The notes beneath the pieces were generated by a model. The model did no database searches. It was given only the letters and a program-made list of their open reading frames with translations, and was not told where the DNA came from. Shown here one piece after another: positions 51,283-60,202 of a stretch of 64,000 nt of DNA (the stretch's first letter is position 1; each line of letters starts with the position of its first letter). The stretch comes from Roseiarcus sp963842835. Its GTDB lineage: Bacteria; Pseudomonadota; Alphaproteobacteria; Rhizobiales; Beijerinckiaceae. The position numbers were made by a program, and so were the translations under genes. The stretch spans positions 124,001-188,000 of the forward strand of contig CAWJIB010000010.1 in NCBI GenBank assembly GCA_963842835.1, read 5' to 3'.

Positions 51283-54262
51283 GGCGCTGGCCTTCCCTAT
51301 CGTAAAAGATGGGTTCGACGAGCTTGACCGGCGCCGTGCCGTCGCGCGTCGTCGCGAAAAGCGTCTCTCCCAGCCGCGCGCGGCCGCCCGCCACCAGTGC
51401 GAGCGCGAAGCTGCGGCCCAGCGTCGCGCTCATATAGGACGACGAGACGTGGCCGAGCGCGGGCGTTCCTGTCGGCGGCGCGGCGTCGGCGACGATCTGC
51501 GCGCCCTCCTCAACCCCCAAGGTCGGGTCGAGCGGCAGCAGGCCCACAAGCTGCTTGCGGCCCTCGCGCTTCAGGTCGGGCAGCGTCAGCGAGCGCTTGC
51601 CGATGAAATCGGGCTTGGAGAAAGCGACCATCCTGCCCATGCCGACATCGTCGGGCGTCACCGTGCCGTCGGTCTCCTGGCCCACGACGATGAAGCCCTT
51701 TTCGGCCCGCAAGATGTGCAGCGTCTCCAGGCCGTAGGCGACGGCGCCGACTTTAAGCCCCTCCGCCCAGATCGCTTCGAGCGCGCTTTCGCCGAAATCG
51801 GCGGGCACGTTGACCTCGAAGCCCAGTTCGCCGGTGAAGCTGACGCGCGCCAGCCGCATCGGCGCGCCGCAAATGAAGCCTTCGCGCACGCTCATGTGCG
51901 GGAAGGCCGCATTGGAAAGATCGATCCCGGCTGCCAGCGGCTCCAGGATCTTGCGCGCGTTGGGGCCGTTGATCGCTATTGTTGCGAATTGCTCGGTGAT
52001 CGAAGTGAACCAGACCTTCAGATCGCTCCATTCCGTCTGCAGATAATCCTCCATCACCGCGAAGACGCGCGCGGCGCCCGAACTCGTCGTGGTGATGTGG
52101 AAGCGGTCGCCGGCGAGGCGCATGACGACGCCGTCGTCGTAGATGTAGCCGTCCTCGGTCAGCATCAGGCCGTAGCGGCAGCGCCCGACTGCGAGCTTGG
52201 CGAAGGAGTTGACGTAAAGGCGATTGAGGAATTCGGCCGCGTCGGGGCCGACGACTTCGATCTTGCCGAGCGTCGAGGCGTCCATGATTCCGGCGCTGGC
52301 GCGCGTGGCCAGGCATTCGCGGCGCACCGCCTCGTCCAGGCGCTCGCCACTCCTGGCGAAATAGGATGCGCGCTTCCACAAGCCCGCTTCCTCGAATTTG
52401 GCGCCCTGGCGAGCCGACCAGCCGTGCAGCGGCGTCTCACGGATCGGATCGAACATGTCGCGGCGCGCAAGGCCGGCGAAAGTCGCGAAGGTCACCGGCG
52501 TGTAGGGCGAGCGGAACGTCGTCAGGCCGACTTCGGCGATCGGCTTGCCGAGCGCCTGAGCGGCGATCGCCAGCGCGTTCATGTTGGCGTTCTTGCCTTG
52601 ATCGGTCGCCATGCCGGTGGTGGTGTAGCGCTTGATATGCTCGATCGAGCGCATGCCCTCGCGCGTCGCCAATTGGATGTCGCGCGCGCTGACGTCGTTT
52701 TGAAAGTCGACGAAAGCCTTGGCGATTTCCGTTCCGCTCGCGCCGGCGGCGAGCCCAAGCGCGCCGCCCCTCGCGGCAGGCGCGCCCTCGACCCGAGGCG
52801 GCGCCGGCGGCGGAGCGCCCGCCGCCGCGGCGCCCGCGTTCGCGCCGTCGGCGAGCGCGGCCTCGAGATCGAAAATCCCCCGGCACGCGCCTGCCGAGCG
52901 CTGATCGGGAACGGCGGCGCCGGGCAGAAAATTCTGCGTCGCTTCGTCGAAGGCGAGCTTGCCGCGCGATTGCGAATAAAGGCTCACGTTCGCCGTCCAG
53001 CCGCCGCTCATCGCGATCACGTCGCAGGCTATCGCCTCGCCCTTGCCCGGCGCGCCGTCGGCCCAACGCTTGGCGACGAGCGCGTGGGTCACGCGCCGGC
53101 CTCCATAAGAACCGAGGATCGCGGCGTTGGCCTCGACGCGCAGGCCGGCGCGGCGCGCGGCCTGAGGAAGCGGACCGTCGGCCTCGGCGCGCAGATCGGC
53201 GATCATGGCGATTTCGCAGCCGGCTTCGGCCAGATCCAGCGCGGCGCGATAGGCTGAATCGTGCGCGGCGGCGACGAGGATTCGCCTCCCCGGCCTGACG
53301 GCGTAGCGCGTCGCCAGCGCGCGCGCGGCCTCGGCGAGCATGATGCCGGGTCGATCGTTATTGGGAAAGACCAGCGGCCGCTCGTGCGCGCCGGTCGCGA
53401 GCACGACTTGGCTCGCGCGGACCTGCCACAGCCGCTCGCGCGGCATCTTGGGATCGGGGTCGGCGAGATGATCGGTGAGGCGCTGCTGCCCCGCGAGGAA
53501 GTTCTGCGCGTAATAGCCGAAGATCTGCGTGCGCGGCAGCATTTTGACGCGCGACGAAGAGGCGAGTTCGGCAAGGGTCGCGACGAGCCAATCGGCCGCG
53601 TGCGCGCCGTCGATCATGGCGCTCTTCTCCGCGAGCAGCGAGCCGCCGAATTCCGCCTGTTCGTCGAACAGCATGACGCGCGCGCCGGCTCGGCTCGCCG
53701 CCAGGGCGGCTGCAAGGCCGGCGGGACCGGAGCCGACGACGGCGACTTCGCAATGCGCGTATTCGAAGGCGTAGTGGTCGGGATCGGCCTCGGTCGGCGC
53801 TTTGCCCATGCCCGCGGCGTTACGAATGATCGGCTCGTAGACCGCCTGCCAGGCGCCCTTCGGATGCATGAAGGTCTTGTTGTAAAAGCCGGCGGGCATG
53901 AACGGCGAGAACAGGCCGTTGACGGAAAGGGCGTCCCATTCGAGCGAGGGCCAGGCGTTCTGGCTGAGCGCCCGCAAGCCCTCGTAAAGCTCGATCTGCG
54001 TCGCGCGCAGATTGGGCGTGACGCGGCCCCTGCCGGCGTCGAGCGTGACGAGCGCGTTGGGATCCTCGGCGCCGAGCGACAGGATTCCGCGCGGGCGGTG
54101 ATATTTGAACGAGCGGGCGATGAGATGAGCGCCGTTGGCGATGAGGGCCGAGGCGAGCGTGTCGCCCGCGCAGCCGACGTAGCTCTTGCCGTCGAAGGTG
54201 AAACGGACGGGCTTGGCGCGGTCGACGCGCCCGCCCCGGCTCAACCGGAACGCGCCGCTCAT
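51272..54262 (-). CDS. soxA: sarcosine oxidase alpha subunit
   Basis: This 996-aa subunit of heterotetrameric sarcosine oxidase has an N-terminal ferredoxin-like domain (F-T-F-D-G-K-S-Y-V-G-C-A-G-D-T-L-A-S-A-L), an NAD-binding domain (V-G-S-G-P-A-G-L-A-A-A), a short Ala/Pro-rich linker, and a C-terminal aminomethyltransferase-like domain for tetrahydrofolate (L-M-L-T-E-D-G-Y-I-Y-D-D-G-V). The start is the ATG at 54262 (M-S-G-A-F-R-L); the longer frame is non-coding repeat DNA. The enzyme oxidises sarcosine to glycine and 5,10-methylene-THF. The soxB and soxD genes normally upstream are missing here. Confidence 0.93.
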   Translation of the reverse strand: MSGAFRLSRGGRVDRAKPVRFTFDGKSYVGCAGDTLASALIANGAHLIARSFKYHRPRGILSLGAEDPNALVTLDAGRGRVTPNLRATQIELYEGLRALSQNAWPSLEWDALSVNGLFSPFMPAGFYNKTFMHPKGAWQAVYEPIIRNAAGMGKAPTEADPDHYAFEYAHCEVAVVGSGPAGLAAALAASRAGARVMLFDEQAEFGGSLLAEKSAMIDGAHAADWLVATLAELASSSRVKMLPRTQIFGYYAQNFLAGQQRLTDHLADPDPKMPRERLWQVRASQVVLATGAHERPLVFPNNDRPGIMLAEAARALATRYAVRPGRRILVAAAHDSAYRAALDLAEAGCEIAMIADLRAEADGPLPQAARRAGLRVEANAAILGSYGGRRVTHALVAKRWADGAPGKGEAIACDVIAMSGGWTANVSLYSQSRGKLAFDEATQNFLPGAAVPDQRSAGACRGIFDLEAALADGANAGAAAAGAPPPAPPRVEGAPAARGGALGLAAGASGTEIAKAFVDFQNDVSARDIQLATREGMRSIEHIKRYTTTGMATDQGKNANMNALAIAAQALGKPIAEVGLTTFRSPYTPVTFATFAGLARRDMFDPIRETPLHGWSARQGAKFEEAGLWKRASYFARSGERLDEAVRRECLATRASAGIMDASTLGKIEVVGPDAAEFLNRLYVNSFAKLAVGRCRYGLMLTEDGYIYDDGVVMRLAGDRFHITTTSSGAARVFAVMEDYLQTEWSDLKVWFTSITEQFATIAINGPNARKILEPLAAGIDLSNAAFPHMSVREGFICGAPMRLARVSFTGELGFEVNVPADFGESALEAIWAEGLKVGAVAYGLETLHILRAEKGFIVVGQETDGTVTPDDVGMGRMVAFSKPDFIGKRSLTLPDLKREGRKQLVGLLPLDPTLGVEEGAQIVADAAPPTGTPALGHVSSSYMSATLGRSFALALVAGGRARLGETLFATTRDGTAPVKLVEPIFYDREGQRLDA

Positions 54263-54411
54263 CGCCCCTCGCCCGCTCTCGCAGCCCCGGCGCCTGTTGG
54301 ATCGGCCATGACTTTTCCCTGCTTCGACGGCCCACTCTAACGACAAGAGGAGCGAGGTGGGAACCGCTTTTTCGACCGGGCGGCGCGAGAAAATGAGATG
54401 GCGGCTCAAGC

Positions 54412-54535
54412 CCTTCTCCTGCTGAGCGGGAGAAGGTGGACGCGCGAAGCGCGGCCGGATGAGGGTTTTCAAAGGCCCTCACCCTGCCCTCTCCCCACGG
54501 CGAATGCGAAGCATTCGTCCTGAGCGGGAGAGGGG
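54412..54535. repeat. palindromic repeat unit, two hairpins
   Basis: Two inverted repeats lie side by side upstream of soxA: ccttctc ... gagaagg (54412-54436) and ccctctcc ... gggagaggg (54487-54534), with gatgaggg and ccctcacc between. The same arrangement recurs at 58161-58280. This resembles dispersed REP-like repeats of Hyphomicrobiales. Location between soxA and nfu suggests it may act as a transcription or mRNA-stability element, but this is not shown. Confidence 0.7.
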
Positions 54536-54601
54536 ATTGCGCAGGCGTTCCGCAGCGCTTATCTCTTTTGGCCTGACGCCTTATCATTCCAGGAGCCGGC
54601 C

Positions 54602-55156
54602 TTGTTCATCCAGACCGAAGCCACGCCCAATCCCGCGACGCTGAAATTCCTGCCCGGCCGCCCCGTCATCGACGCCGGCACGTTCGAGGCGCGCGACGCG
54701 GCCGAAGCCGAGCGCTCGCCGCTCGCCAAGGCGCTGATGGAGCTGCCCGGCGTCGGCGGCGTGTTCCTCGCGCCCGATTTCATCTCAGTGACCAAGACCG
54801 AGGGCGAGTGGCAGCATTTGCGCCCGGCGGTGCTCGGCGTCGTCACCGAATTCTTCCTCTCCGGCGCGCCGGCGCTGAGCGGCGACGCCCCCGCCGCGGG
54901 CGAAGAATTCTTTCACGCCGAGGACGCCGAGACGGTCGAGACGATCAAGGAACTGATCGAAACGCGCGTGCGCCCGGCCGTGGCCGGCGACGGCGGCGAC
55001 ATCGTGTTCAAGGGCTTTCGCGACGGGATCGTCTATCTCGCCATGAAAGGCGCCTGCTCGGGGTGTCCCTCCTCGACGGCGACGCTGAAGCACGGAATCG
55101 AGAACCTGCTGAAGCACTTTCTGCCGGAGGCGGTGAAGGCGGTGGAGCAGATTTGA
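54602..55156 (+). CDS. NfuA-type Fe-S scaffold (NifU C-terminal family)
   Basis: This 184-aa protein begins at a TTG (M-F-I-Q-T-E-A-T-P-N-P-A-T-L-K-F, the standard Nfu N-terminus), and no better start exists. An N-terminal Nfu_N domain is followed by the NifU-like domain with V-A-G-D-G-G-D-I-V-F-K-G-F and the cluster ligands C-S-G-C-P-S-S. It hands [4Fe-4S] clusters to apo-proteins in the cytoplasm. It is divergent from soxA across the repeat region. Confidence 0.92.
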   Translation: MFIQTEATPNPATLKFLPGRPVIDAGTFEARDAAEAERSPLAKALMELPGVGGVFLAPDFISVTKTEGEWQHLRPAVLGVVTEFFLSGAPALSGDAPAAGEEFFHAEDAETVETIKELIETRVRPAVAGDGGDIVFKGFRDGIVYLAMKGACSGCPSSTATLKHGIENLLKHFLPEAVKAVEQI

Positions 55157-55204
55157 GGCCGGGCTAGCGGCGTTTAGAATCCTCAGCGGCCTGGGAATGC
55201 GGAC

Positions 55205-55480
55205 CTATTTGTGCGCGGCCAAGCGGAAACCCCATCCGCGATTCGGGTATTCGTCACAATAACCCCATTCTCCCGAGATGTCCGGCGTGCCGATGTTCCT
55301 GATCACGAACCGGCCCCATGCAAAAGACCCGTTGCGCGGACGAACGCAGGGATGATCGCTGCGAGGTTGGGTCCATATCCCAGTCGCCGCGCGGTTCGGA
55401 CCGCCCGTTCCGAAAATCCGACCGTCTTGCTTGGGATACTCCCCGCGCCGCGACGCTACGCTTGGACAGCAAACATGCTG
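55205..55480 (-). pseudogene. possible C-terminal gene remnant without a start codon
   Basis: This frame is open for about 90 codons but has no start except an internal GTG, and an in-frame stop lies just upstream. Its translation looks protein-like: E-Y-P-K-Q-D-G-R-I-F-G-T-G-G-P, R-P-R-N-G-S-F-A-W-G-R-F-V-I-R-N-I-G-T-P, G-Y-C-D-E-Y-P-N-R-G-W-G-F-R-L-A-A-H-K and stop. The G-W-G-F-R-L-A ending recalls SUMF1/FGE-like C-termini, but this is weak. It fills the otherwise empty 55157-55620 gap between nfu and the CBS gene; nothing else is seen there. Confidence 0.35.
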
Positions 55481-55620
55481 TCACTGATCGTGTGGGAAAT
55501 CGTTGATGGCGATCAATGCTCCGCCGGCGACAGCGGATTGACGCGAATCAATGCTTTCCCGCGGATTTGGCGGATCGTTGGCAAACTCGCGCCGAGGCGT
55601 GCGGATGAGGCGGGACGCCA

Positions 55621-56049
55621 GTGACCACAGTGCGACAATTGCTCGACCAGAAAGGTCGGAAAATTTGGTCCATTAGTCCGGACGCCACCGTCTTCGACGC
55701 CGTCGCGAAAATGGCTGACAAAGACATCGGCTCGCTGGTTGTGATGGATGGCGACGCGATCGTCGGCATGATCACGGAGAGGCACTACGCGCGGAACGTC
55801 GTTCTCAAGGGCAAGACGTCTCCCGCGACGCCGATACGCGACATCATGGAAAAACATGTCGTCGTTGCGCAGCCGGAACAATCCGTTGAACAATGCATGG
55901 CCATCATGACCGACAAGCGCATTCGCCATCTGCCCGTCGTCGATGGAGAAAAACTGATCGGCGTCATTTCCATCGGCGATCTCGTGAAAAGCATAATCGG
56001 CGATCAGCAATTCACGATTGGCCAGCTCGAGCACTACATTCACGGCTAG
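55621..56049 (+). CDS. CBS-pair domain protein
   Basis: The 142-aa protein consists of one CBS pair: D-A-T-V-F-D-A-V-A-K-M-A-D-K-D-I-G-S-L-V-V-M-D-G and R-H-L-P-V-V-D-G-E-K-L-I-G-V-I-S-I-G-D-L-V. The signature R-D-I-M-E-K-H-V between them marks the HRP1/YpbJ-like stand-alone type. Such proteins bind adenine nucleotides and act as energy sensors. The GTG start at 55621 is the first of the frame, with no strong ribosome site. No partner protein is adjacent. Confidence 0.87.
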   Translation: MTTVRQLLDQKGRKIWSISPDATVFDAVAKMADKDIGSLVVMDGDAIVGMITERHYARNVVLKGKTSPATPIRDIMEKHVVVAQPEQSVEQCMAIMTDKRIRHLPVVDGEKLIGVISIGDLVKSIIGDQQFTIGQLEHYIHG

Positions 56050-56161
56050 GCGCTCTTCGAGCCGTTTGCGATCGAATTGAGCCGGCGCCGACTGCAGCGC
56101 GGCGGAAAACCGCATCGCAAGCCCCTGAGACCACTGCCCCCGCCCGCAATCCGGCCCGTCC

Positions 56162-56851
56162 CTACGCCATCTCCACCACCCGCCCCTCGCGCAGCGTTAC
56201 GCGCCGGTCCATGCGCGCGGCGAGGTCGAGGTTGTGGGTGGCGACCAGGGCGGCGACGCGGCTCGCTTTTACGAGCTCGGTCAAAGTCGCAAACACGTGC
56301 TCGGCGGTCTTGGGATCGAGATTGCCGGTGGGTTCGTCCGCGAGCAGCACGCGCGGCGCGTTGGCGACGGCGCGCGCGATCGCGACGCGCTGCTGTTCGC
56401 CGCCGGAGAGTTCGGCGGGGCGATGGCTTTCGCGTGCGGCGAGGCCGAGATAGGCGAGCAGTTCGCGCGCGCGGGCCGTCGCTTCCGCTCGCGACAAGCC
56501 ACGGATCATCTGCGGCAGGACGATGTTCTCGACCGCGGAAAATTCCGGCAGCAGATGATGGAACTGGTAGACGAAGCCGATCTCGACGCGGCGCAGCGCC
56601 GTGCGCTTGTCGTCCGACATCGCCGCGGTCGCGGCGCCGCCGACATAGACTTCGCCGGCGTCGGGCTTTTCCAGGAGGCCGGCCAGATGCAGCAGCGTCG
56701 ATTTGCCCGCCCCCGAGGGCGCGATCAGCGCCACTGACTGGCCCGGCCACAGCGCGAGATCGGCGCCGCTCAAGACTTCGATCGCCGTTTCGCCGCGCCC
56801 ATAGCGGCGCTCTATTCTTTCCAGCGACAGCGCCGGCGCCGCGTCATTCAT
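56162..56851 (-). CDS. lolD: lipoprotein-releasing ABC ATPase LolD
   Basis: The 229-aa ATPase has Walker A G-A-G-K-S, signature motif L-S-G-G-E-Q-Q-R, and Walker B L-L-A-D-E-P-T-G-N-L-D. It has the MacB/LolD family segment V-Y-Q-F-H-H-L-L-P-E-F. Its start overlaps the lolC stop by 8 bases. With LolC it extracts lipoproteins from the inner membrane for transfer to LolA. Confidence 0.93.
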   Translation of the reverse strand: MNDAAPALSLERIERRYGRGETAIEVLSGADLALWPGQSVALIAPSGAGKSTLLHLAGLLEKPDAGEVYVGGAATAAMSDDKRTALRRVEIGFVYQFHHLLPEFSAVENIVLPQMIRGLSRAEATARARELLAYLGLAARESHRPAELSGGEQQRVAIARAVANAPRVLLADEPTGNLDPKTAEHVFATLTELVKASRVAALVATHNLDLAARMDRRVTLREGRVVEMA

Positions 56852-58142
56852 AGCGCAACGCCTCGACCGGATCGAGCCGCGCCGCGCGCCAGGAAGGGTA
56901 GATCGTCGCCGCGAGAGAAAGGAACAGCGTCATCACGACGACCGCGATCACGTCGTGCGCCTCGACGCGCGAGGGCAGTTGCGAGAGGAAGTAGAATTCC
57001 GAGGGGAACAGGTTCACGCCGATGAGCCAGCTCAGGCCCTTGCGGATCTCCTCGACGTTGTGCGCGACGAGAAGGCCGAGCGCGAGGCCGCAGGCCGTGC
57101 CGACGACGCCGATCGTCGCGCCGGTGATGAGGAAGATGCGCATGACCGCGCCGCGCGTCGCGCCCATCGTGCGCAGCACCGCGATCGCGCGCGCCTTGTC
57201 CTGCACCAGCATGATGAGGCCGGAAATGATGTTGAGCGCGGCGACCAGCACGATCAGCGTCAGGATCGCGAACATCACATTGGCCTCGACCGCCAGTACA
57301 TCGAAGAAGCTCTTGTTGAGCTGGCGCCAGTCGGTGTCGATCATCGGCCGCTGCTCGGCCGGATCGATGCGCGCGCGCATCGCGTCCATATGGTCGGGAT
57401 CGTCGACATAGACCTCGATGACATTGGCCTGGCCGTCGAGATTGAAATAGGCCTGCGCCTCGGGCAGCGGCATGAACACGAAGGTGCCGTCGAAGGTCGC
57501 CATGCCGATCTGGAAGATCGCCGCGACGTTGTAGGCCTTCATGCGCGGTGTGACGCCGAACGGCGTCTGTGCGCCGCGCGGCGCGATCAGCGTGATCTTG
57601 TCGCCCACGCGCAGGCTCAAATGCTCGGCGAGCTTGGCGCCGATCGCCACGCCCTGACCCGCGTCGAAGCCGTCGAGAGAGCCTTGCTTGACGTGCTCGC
57701 CGACGCCCGGCAGGCGCCTCAAGTCCGCCTCGCGGACGCCGCGCACGAGCACGCCGGACGAGCCGAAGGGCGTGGAGGCGAAAGCCTGCCCCTCGACGAG
57801 CGGCAGCGCCAGCGTCACGCCGGGAACCTTGGCGACGCGTTGCGTCACCGCGTCGTAGTCGGTGAGCGGCGTGTCGACGCCTTGCAGGAACATGTGGCCG
57901 TTGAGCCCGATCATCTTCTCCATCAGATCGTGGCGGAAACCGTTCATCACCGCCATCACCACGATCAGCGCGGCGACGCCCAGCACGATGCCGAGGAACG
58001 AGAATCCGGCGATCACCGAAATCGAGCCCTGCGCGCGCCGCGCGCGCAAATAGCGCAAGGCGACCATCCACTCGAAGGCGGAGAACGGCCGGGGGGCGAT
58101 GGGCGGCGCGGCGGTTGGGACGTCGAGGGTGGCGGCGGTCAT
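56844..58142 (-). CDS. lolC: lipoprotein-releasing permease LolC/LolE
   Basis: The 432-aa permease has the FtsX/MacB-type architecture: a cytoplasmic N-terminus, first helix (V-I-A-G-F-S-F-L-G-I-V-L-G-V-A-A-L), a large periplasmic domain, and three C-terminal helices ending Y-P-S-W-R-A-A-R-L-D-P-V-E-A-L-R-Y-E. The start is the ATG at 58142 (M-T-A-A-T-L-D); the in-frame extension covers repeat DNA. One hybrid LolC/E (LolF-type) protein plus LolD is the usual alphaproteobacterial arrangement. It is downstream of proS, the common LolCD-proS order. Confidence 0.92.
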   Translation of the reverse strand: MTAATLDVPTAAPPIAPRPFSAFEWMVALRYLRARRAQGSISVIAGFSFLGIVLGVAALIVVMAVMNGFRHDLMEKMIGLNGHMFLQGVDTPLTDYDAVTQRVAKVPGVTLALPLVEGQAFASTPFGSSGVLVRGVREADLRRLPGVGEHVKQGSLDGFDAGQGVAIGAKLAEHLSLRVGDKITLIAPRGAQTPFGVTPRMKAYNVAAIFQIGMATFDGTFVFMPLPEAQAYFNLDGQANVIEVYVDDPDHMDAMRARIDPAEQRPMIDTDWRQLNKSFFDVLAVEANVMFAILTLIVLVAALNIISGLIMLVQDKARAIAVLRTMGATRGAVMRIFLITGATIGVVGTACGLALGLLVAHNVEEIRKGLSWLIGVNLFPSEFYFLSQLPSRVEAHDVIAVVVMTLFLSLAATIYPSWRAARLDPVEALRYE

Positions 58143-58160
58143 GCGGCGCTGCGCTCCCCC

Positions 58161-58280
58161 CCTTCTCCCCGCGTGCGGGGAGAAGGCCGGGATGAGGGGC
58201 CGGGAGGCGAGCCGCAACGGCGCGGCAAAACTCCCCGCCCCTCACCCCGGCCCTCTCCCCGCTGGCGCGGGGAGAGGGAG
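58161..58280. repeat. palindromic repeat unit between proS and lolC
   Basis: Hairpin 1 is ccttctcccc ... ggggagaagg (58161-58186) and hairpin 2 is ccctctcccc ... ggggagaggg (58251-58278), with ggatgagg and cctcacccc between. It is the same design as at 54412-54535. Here it lies inside an operon, between proS and lolC, where a strong hairpin could influence relative expression or message decay. A weaker half of the same kind is seen at 49274-49296, after bpt. Confidence 0.75.
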
Positions 58281-58293
58281 ATCGAGCGCCCGC

Positions 58294-59622
58294 TCACGCG
58301 ATGCCTCCGAGCCGCGCGATCGCGGCCTCGACGCCGACGAGTTCGCGCTCGCCAGTCGCTCGGTTCTTGATCTCGACCTTGCCCTCGGCGAGGCTCTTCG
58401 GCCCGACGATGACCTGGTTGGGCAGCCCGATCAGGTCCATCGCGGCGAATTTCGCGCCGGGACGCTCGTCGCGGTCGTCATAGAGCGCATCGACGCCGGC
58501 TTTGCCCAGCGCCGCGTAGATGCGCGCGCAGGCGCCGTCGCAAGCGGCGTCGCCGACCTTGAGATTGACCAAGCCGACCGCGAAAGGCGCCGCCGCTTCG
58601 GGCCAGACCATCCCCGCTTCGTCGTGGCCCGCCTCGATCAGCGCGGCGACGAGGCGGCTCGGGCCGATGCCGTAGGAACCCATATGCACGCAACGCTCCT
58701 TGCCGTCGGGGCCGTTGACGACCGCCTTCATCGGCTCGGAGTACTTCGTTCCGAAGTAGAAAATATGGCCGACTTCGATGCCGCGCGCCGAAATTCGCGA
58801 ATGGGGATCGATGCGCTCGAACGCCGCCGCGTCGTGCTTTTCCGAGGTCGCCGCGTAGAGCGAAGTCCATTGGTCGAACACGCCCTGCATCGCGCCGGCG
58901 CTATCGAAGTCGATCGTCTCGGGCGGCGGCGCGAACTTGAGATAGTCCTTGTGACAGAACACTTCGCTCTCGCCGGTCTCGGCGAGGATGATGAATTCAT
59001 GGGAAAGATCGCCGCCGATCGGCCCGGTGTCGGCGACCATCGGGATGGCGGTGAGGCCGAGGCGCGAAAAGGTGCGCAAATAGGCCGTGAACATCTTGTT
59101 GTAGGAATGGCGCGCGCCGGCGGCGTCGAGATCGAAGGAATAGGCGTCCTTCATCAGGAATTCTCTGCTGCGCATCACCCCGAAGCGCGGCCGCACCTCG
59201 TCGCGGAACTTCCACTGGATGTGATAGAGGTTGAGCGGCAGATCCTTGTATGAGCGGACGTTGGCGCGGAAAATCTCGGTGATCATTTCCTCGTTGGTCG
59301 GCCCGAACAGCATGTCGCGCTCGTGGCGGTCGCGGATGCGCAGCATCTCCTTGCCGTAATCGTCGTAGCGGCCGGATTCGCGCCACAGGTCCGCGGATTG
59401 AATCGTCGGCATCAGCACTTCAATGGCGCCGGAACAATTCTGCTCCTCGCGCACGATCGCGCAGATTTTGTGCAATACCCTGAGGCCCAGCGGCAGCCAA
59501 GCGTAGATGCCCGCCGCTTCCTGACGGATCATTCCGGCGCGCAGCATCAGCCGGTGCGAGACGATTTCCGCCTCCTTCGGCGTTTCCTTGAGGATCGGCA
59601 GGAAATAGCGGGAAAGACGCAT
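58294..59622 (-). CDS. proS: prolyl-tRNA synthetase, short form
   Basis: A 442-aa class II synthetase with F-G-P-T-N-E-E-M-I-T (motif 2 region), Y-H-I-Q-W-K-F-R-D-E-V-R-P-R-F-G and A-Y-S-F-D. It lacks the roughly 180-residue editing insertion found in E. coli ProRS. This is normal for alphaproteobacteria, which rely on free-standing editing proteins to clear Ala-tRNA-Pro. It forms an operon with lolC and lolD downstream. Confidence 0.93.
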   Translation of the reverse strand: MRLSRYFLPILKETPKEAEIVSHRLMLRAGMIRQEAAGIYAWLPLGLRVLHKICAIVREEQNCSGAIEVLMPTIQSADLWRESGRYDDYGKEMLRIRDRHERDMLFGPTNEEMITEIFRANVRSYKDLPLNLYHIQWKFRDEVRPRFGVMRSREFLMKDAYSFDLDAAGARHSYNKMFTAYLRTFSRLGLTAIPMVADTGPIGGDLSHEFIILAETGESEVFCHKDYLKFAPPPETIDFDSAGAMQGVFDQWTSLYAATSEKHDAAAFERIDPHSRISARGIEVGHIFYFGTKYSEPMKAVVNGPDGKERCVHMGSYGIGPSRLVAALIEAGHDEAGMVWPEAAAPFAVGLVNLKVGDAACDGACARIYAALGKAGVDALYDDRDERPGAKFAAMDLIGLPNQVIVGPKSLAEGKVEIKNRATGERELVGVEAAIARLGGIA

Positions 59623-59901
59623 GGGCTCGCACTTCTAAAGGGTCGGGCCGAACGGGACCGGCGAATCGACGAAACGCGCGACAGGCCGCGCGCCGCGCGT
59701 TATGGCCCCATCGGCGCGCAAAGGGCAAGTCGCCGCGGGCGCGCGCCGCGAGCGACGCTCACGATTTCGTGATCGCGCCTGAGGTAACCTCGGCGCCGGC
59801 GGCGCGAAAGACCCTCTGCAAGGCCGACAGGCTCGGCCGGCGGGCGCGGCGACAACCGACGCTCAAAGAAAACCCTTTTCTTTTCAACGAGGACACCGCC
59901 T

Positions 59902-60177
59902 ATGAACGCCAAGACCGCTTTCACCGCTGCCTCGCTCGCCGTCGCGCTGGCGCTCGCCTCCGCCGCCAAGGCGGGCCCCGCGCCGATGCAGCCCGGCGCC
60001 GACAAGTGCTACGGCGTCGCACTCGCCGGCAAGAACGATTGCGCCGCCGGCGCCGGCACGAGCTGCGCGGGCACGTCGACGGTCGACTACGACCCCCATC
60101 ACTGGAAATACGTCGCCAAGGGCACGTGCGAAGGCATGATGACGCCGAAGGGCCACGGCATGCTGCAGCCGATGTAA
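59902..60177 (+). CDS. DUF2282 bufferin-like precursor (BufA1 family)
   Basis: This 91-aa protein has a signal peptide (M-N-A-K-T-A-F-T-A-A ... A-A-K-A, cleavage about residue 24) and four cysteines at 36, 47, 55 and 76, spaced as in the DUF2282 family (K-C-Y-G-V-A-x-A-G-K-N-D-C-A-A-G ... S-C-A-G-T-S-T-V-D, K-G-T-C-E). Family members with adjacent MNIO (DUF692) and DUF2063 partner genes are bufferins, metal-protective modified peptides. Here no such partner lies nearby; a terminator follows directly. The gene is therefore a stand-alone copy, which may be modified by enzymes encoded elsewhere or serve unmodified. Confidence 0.87.
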   Translation: MNAKTAFTAASLAVALALASAAKAGPAPMQPGADKCYGVALAGKNDCAAGAGTSCAGTSTVDYDPHHWKYVAKGTCEGMMTPKGHGMLQPM

Positions 60178-60202
60178 GGCGCGCCTCCCGAAGCGTTTCG
60201 CG

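Noticed and set aside
58161..58186. Rho-independent terminator between proS and lolC
   Set aside because: A strong hairpin exists but no T-run follows on either strand, and the same unit recurs elsewhere as a dispersed repeat.
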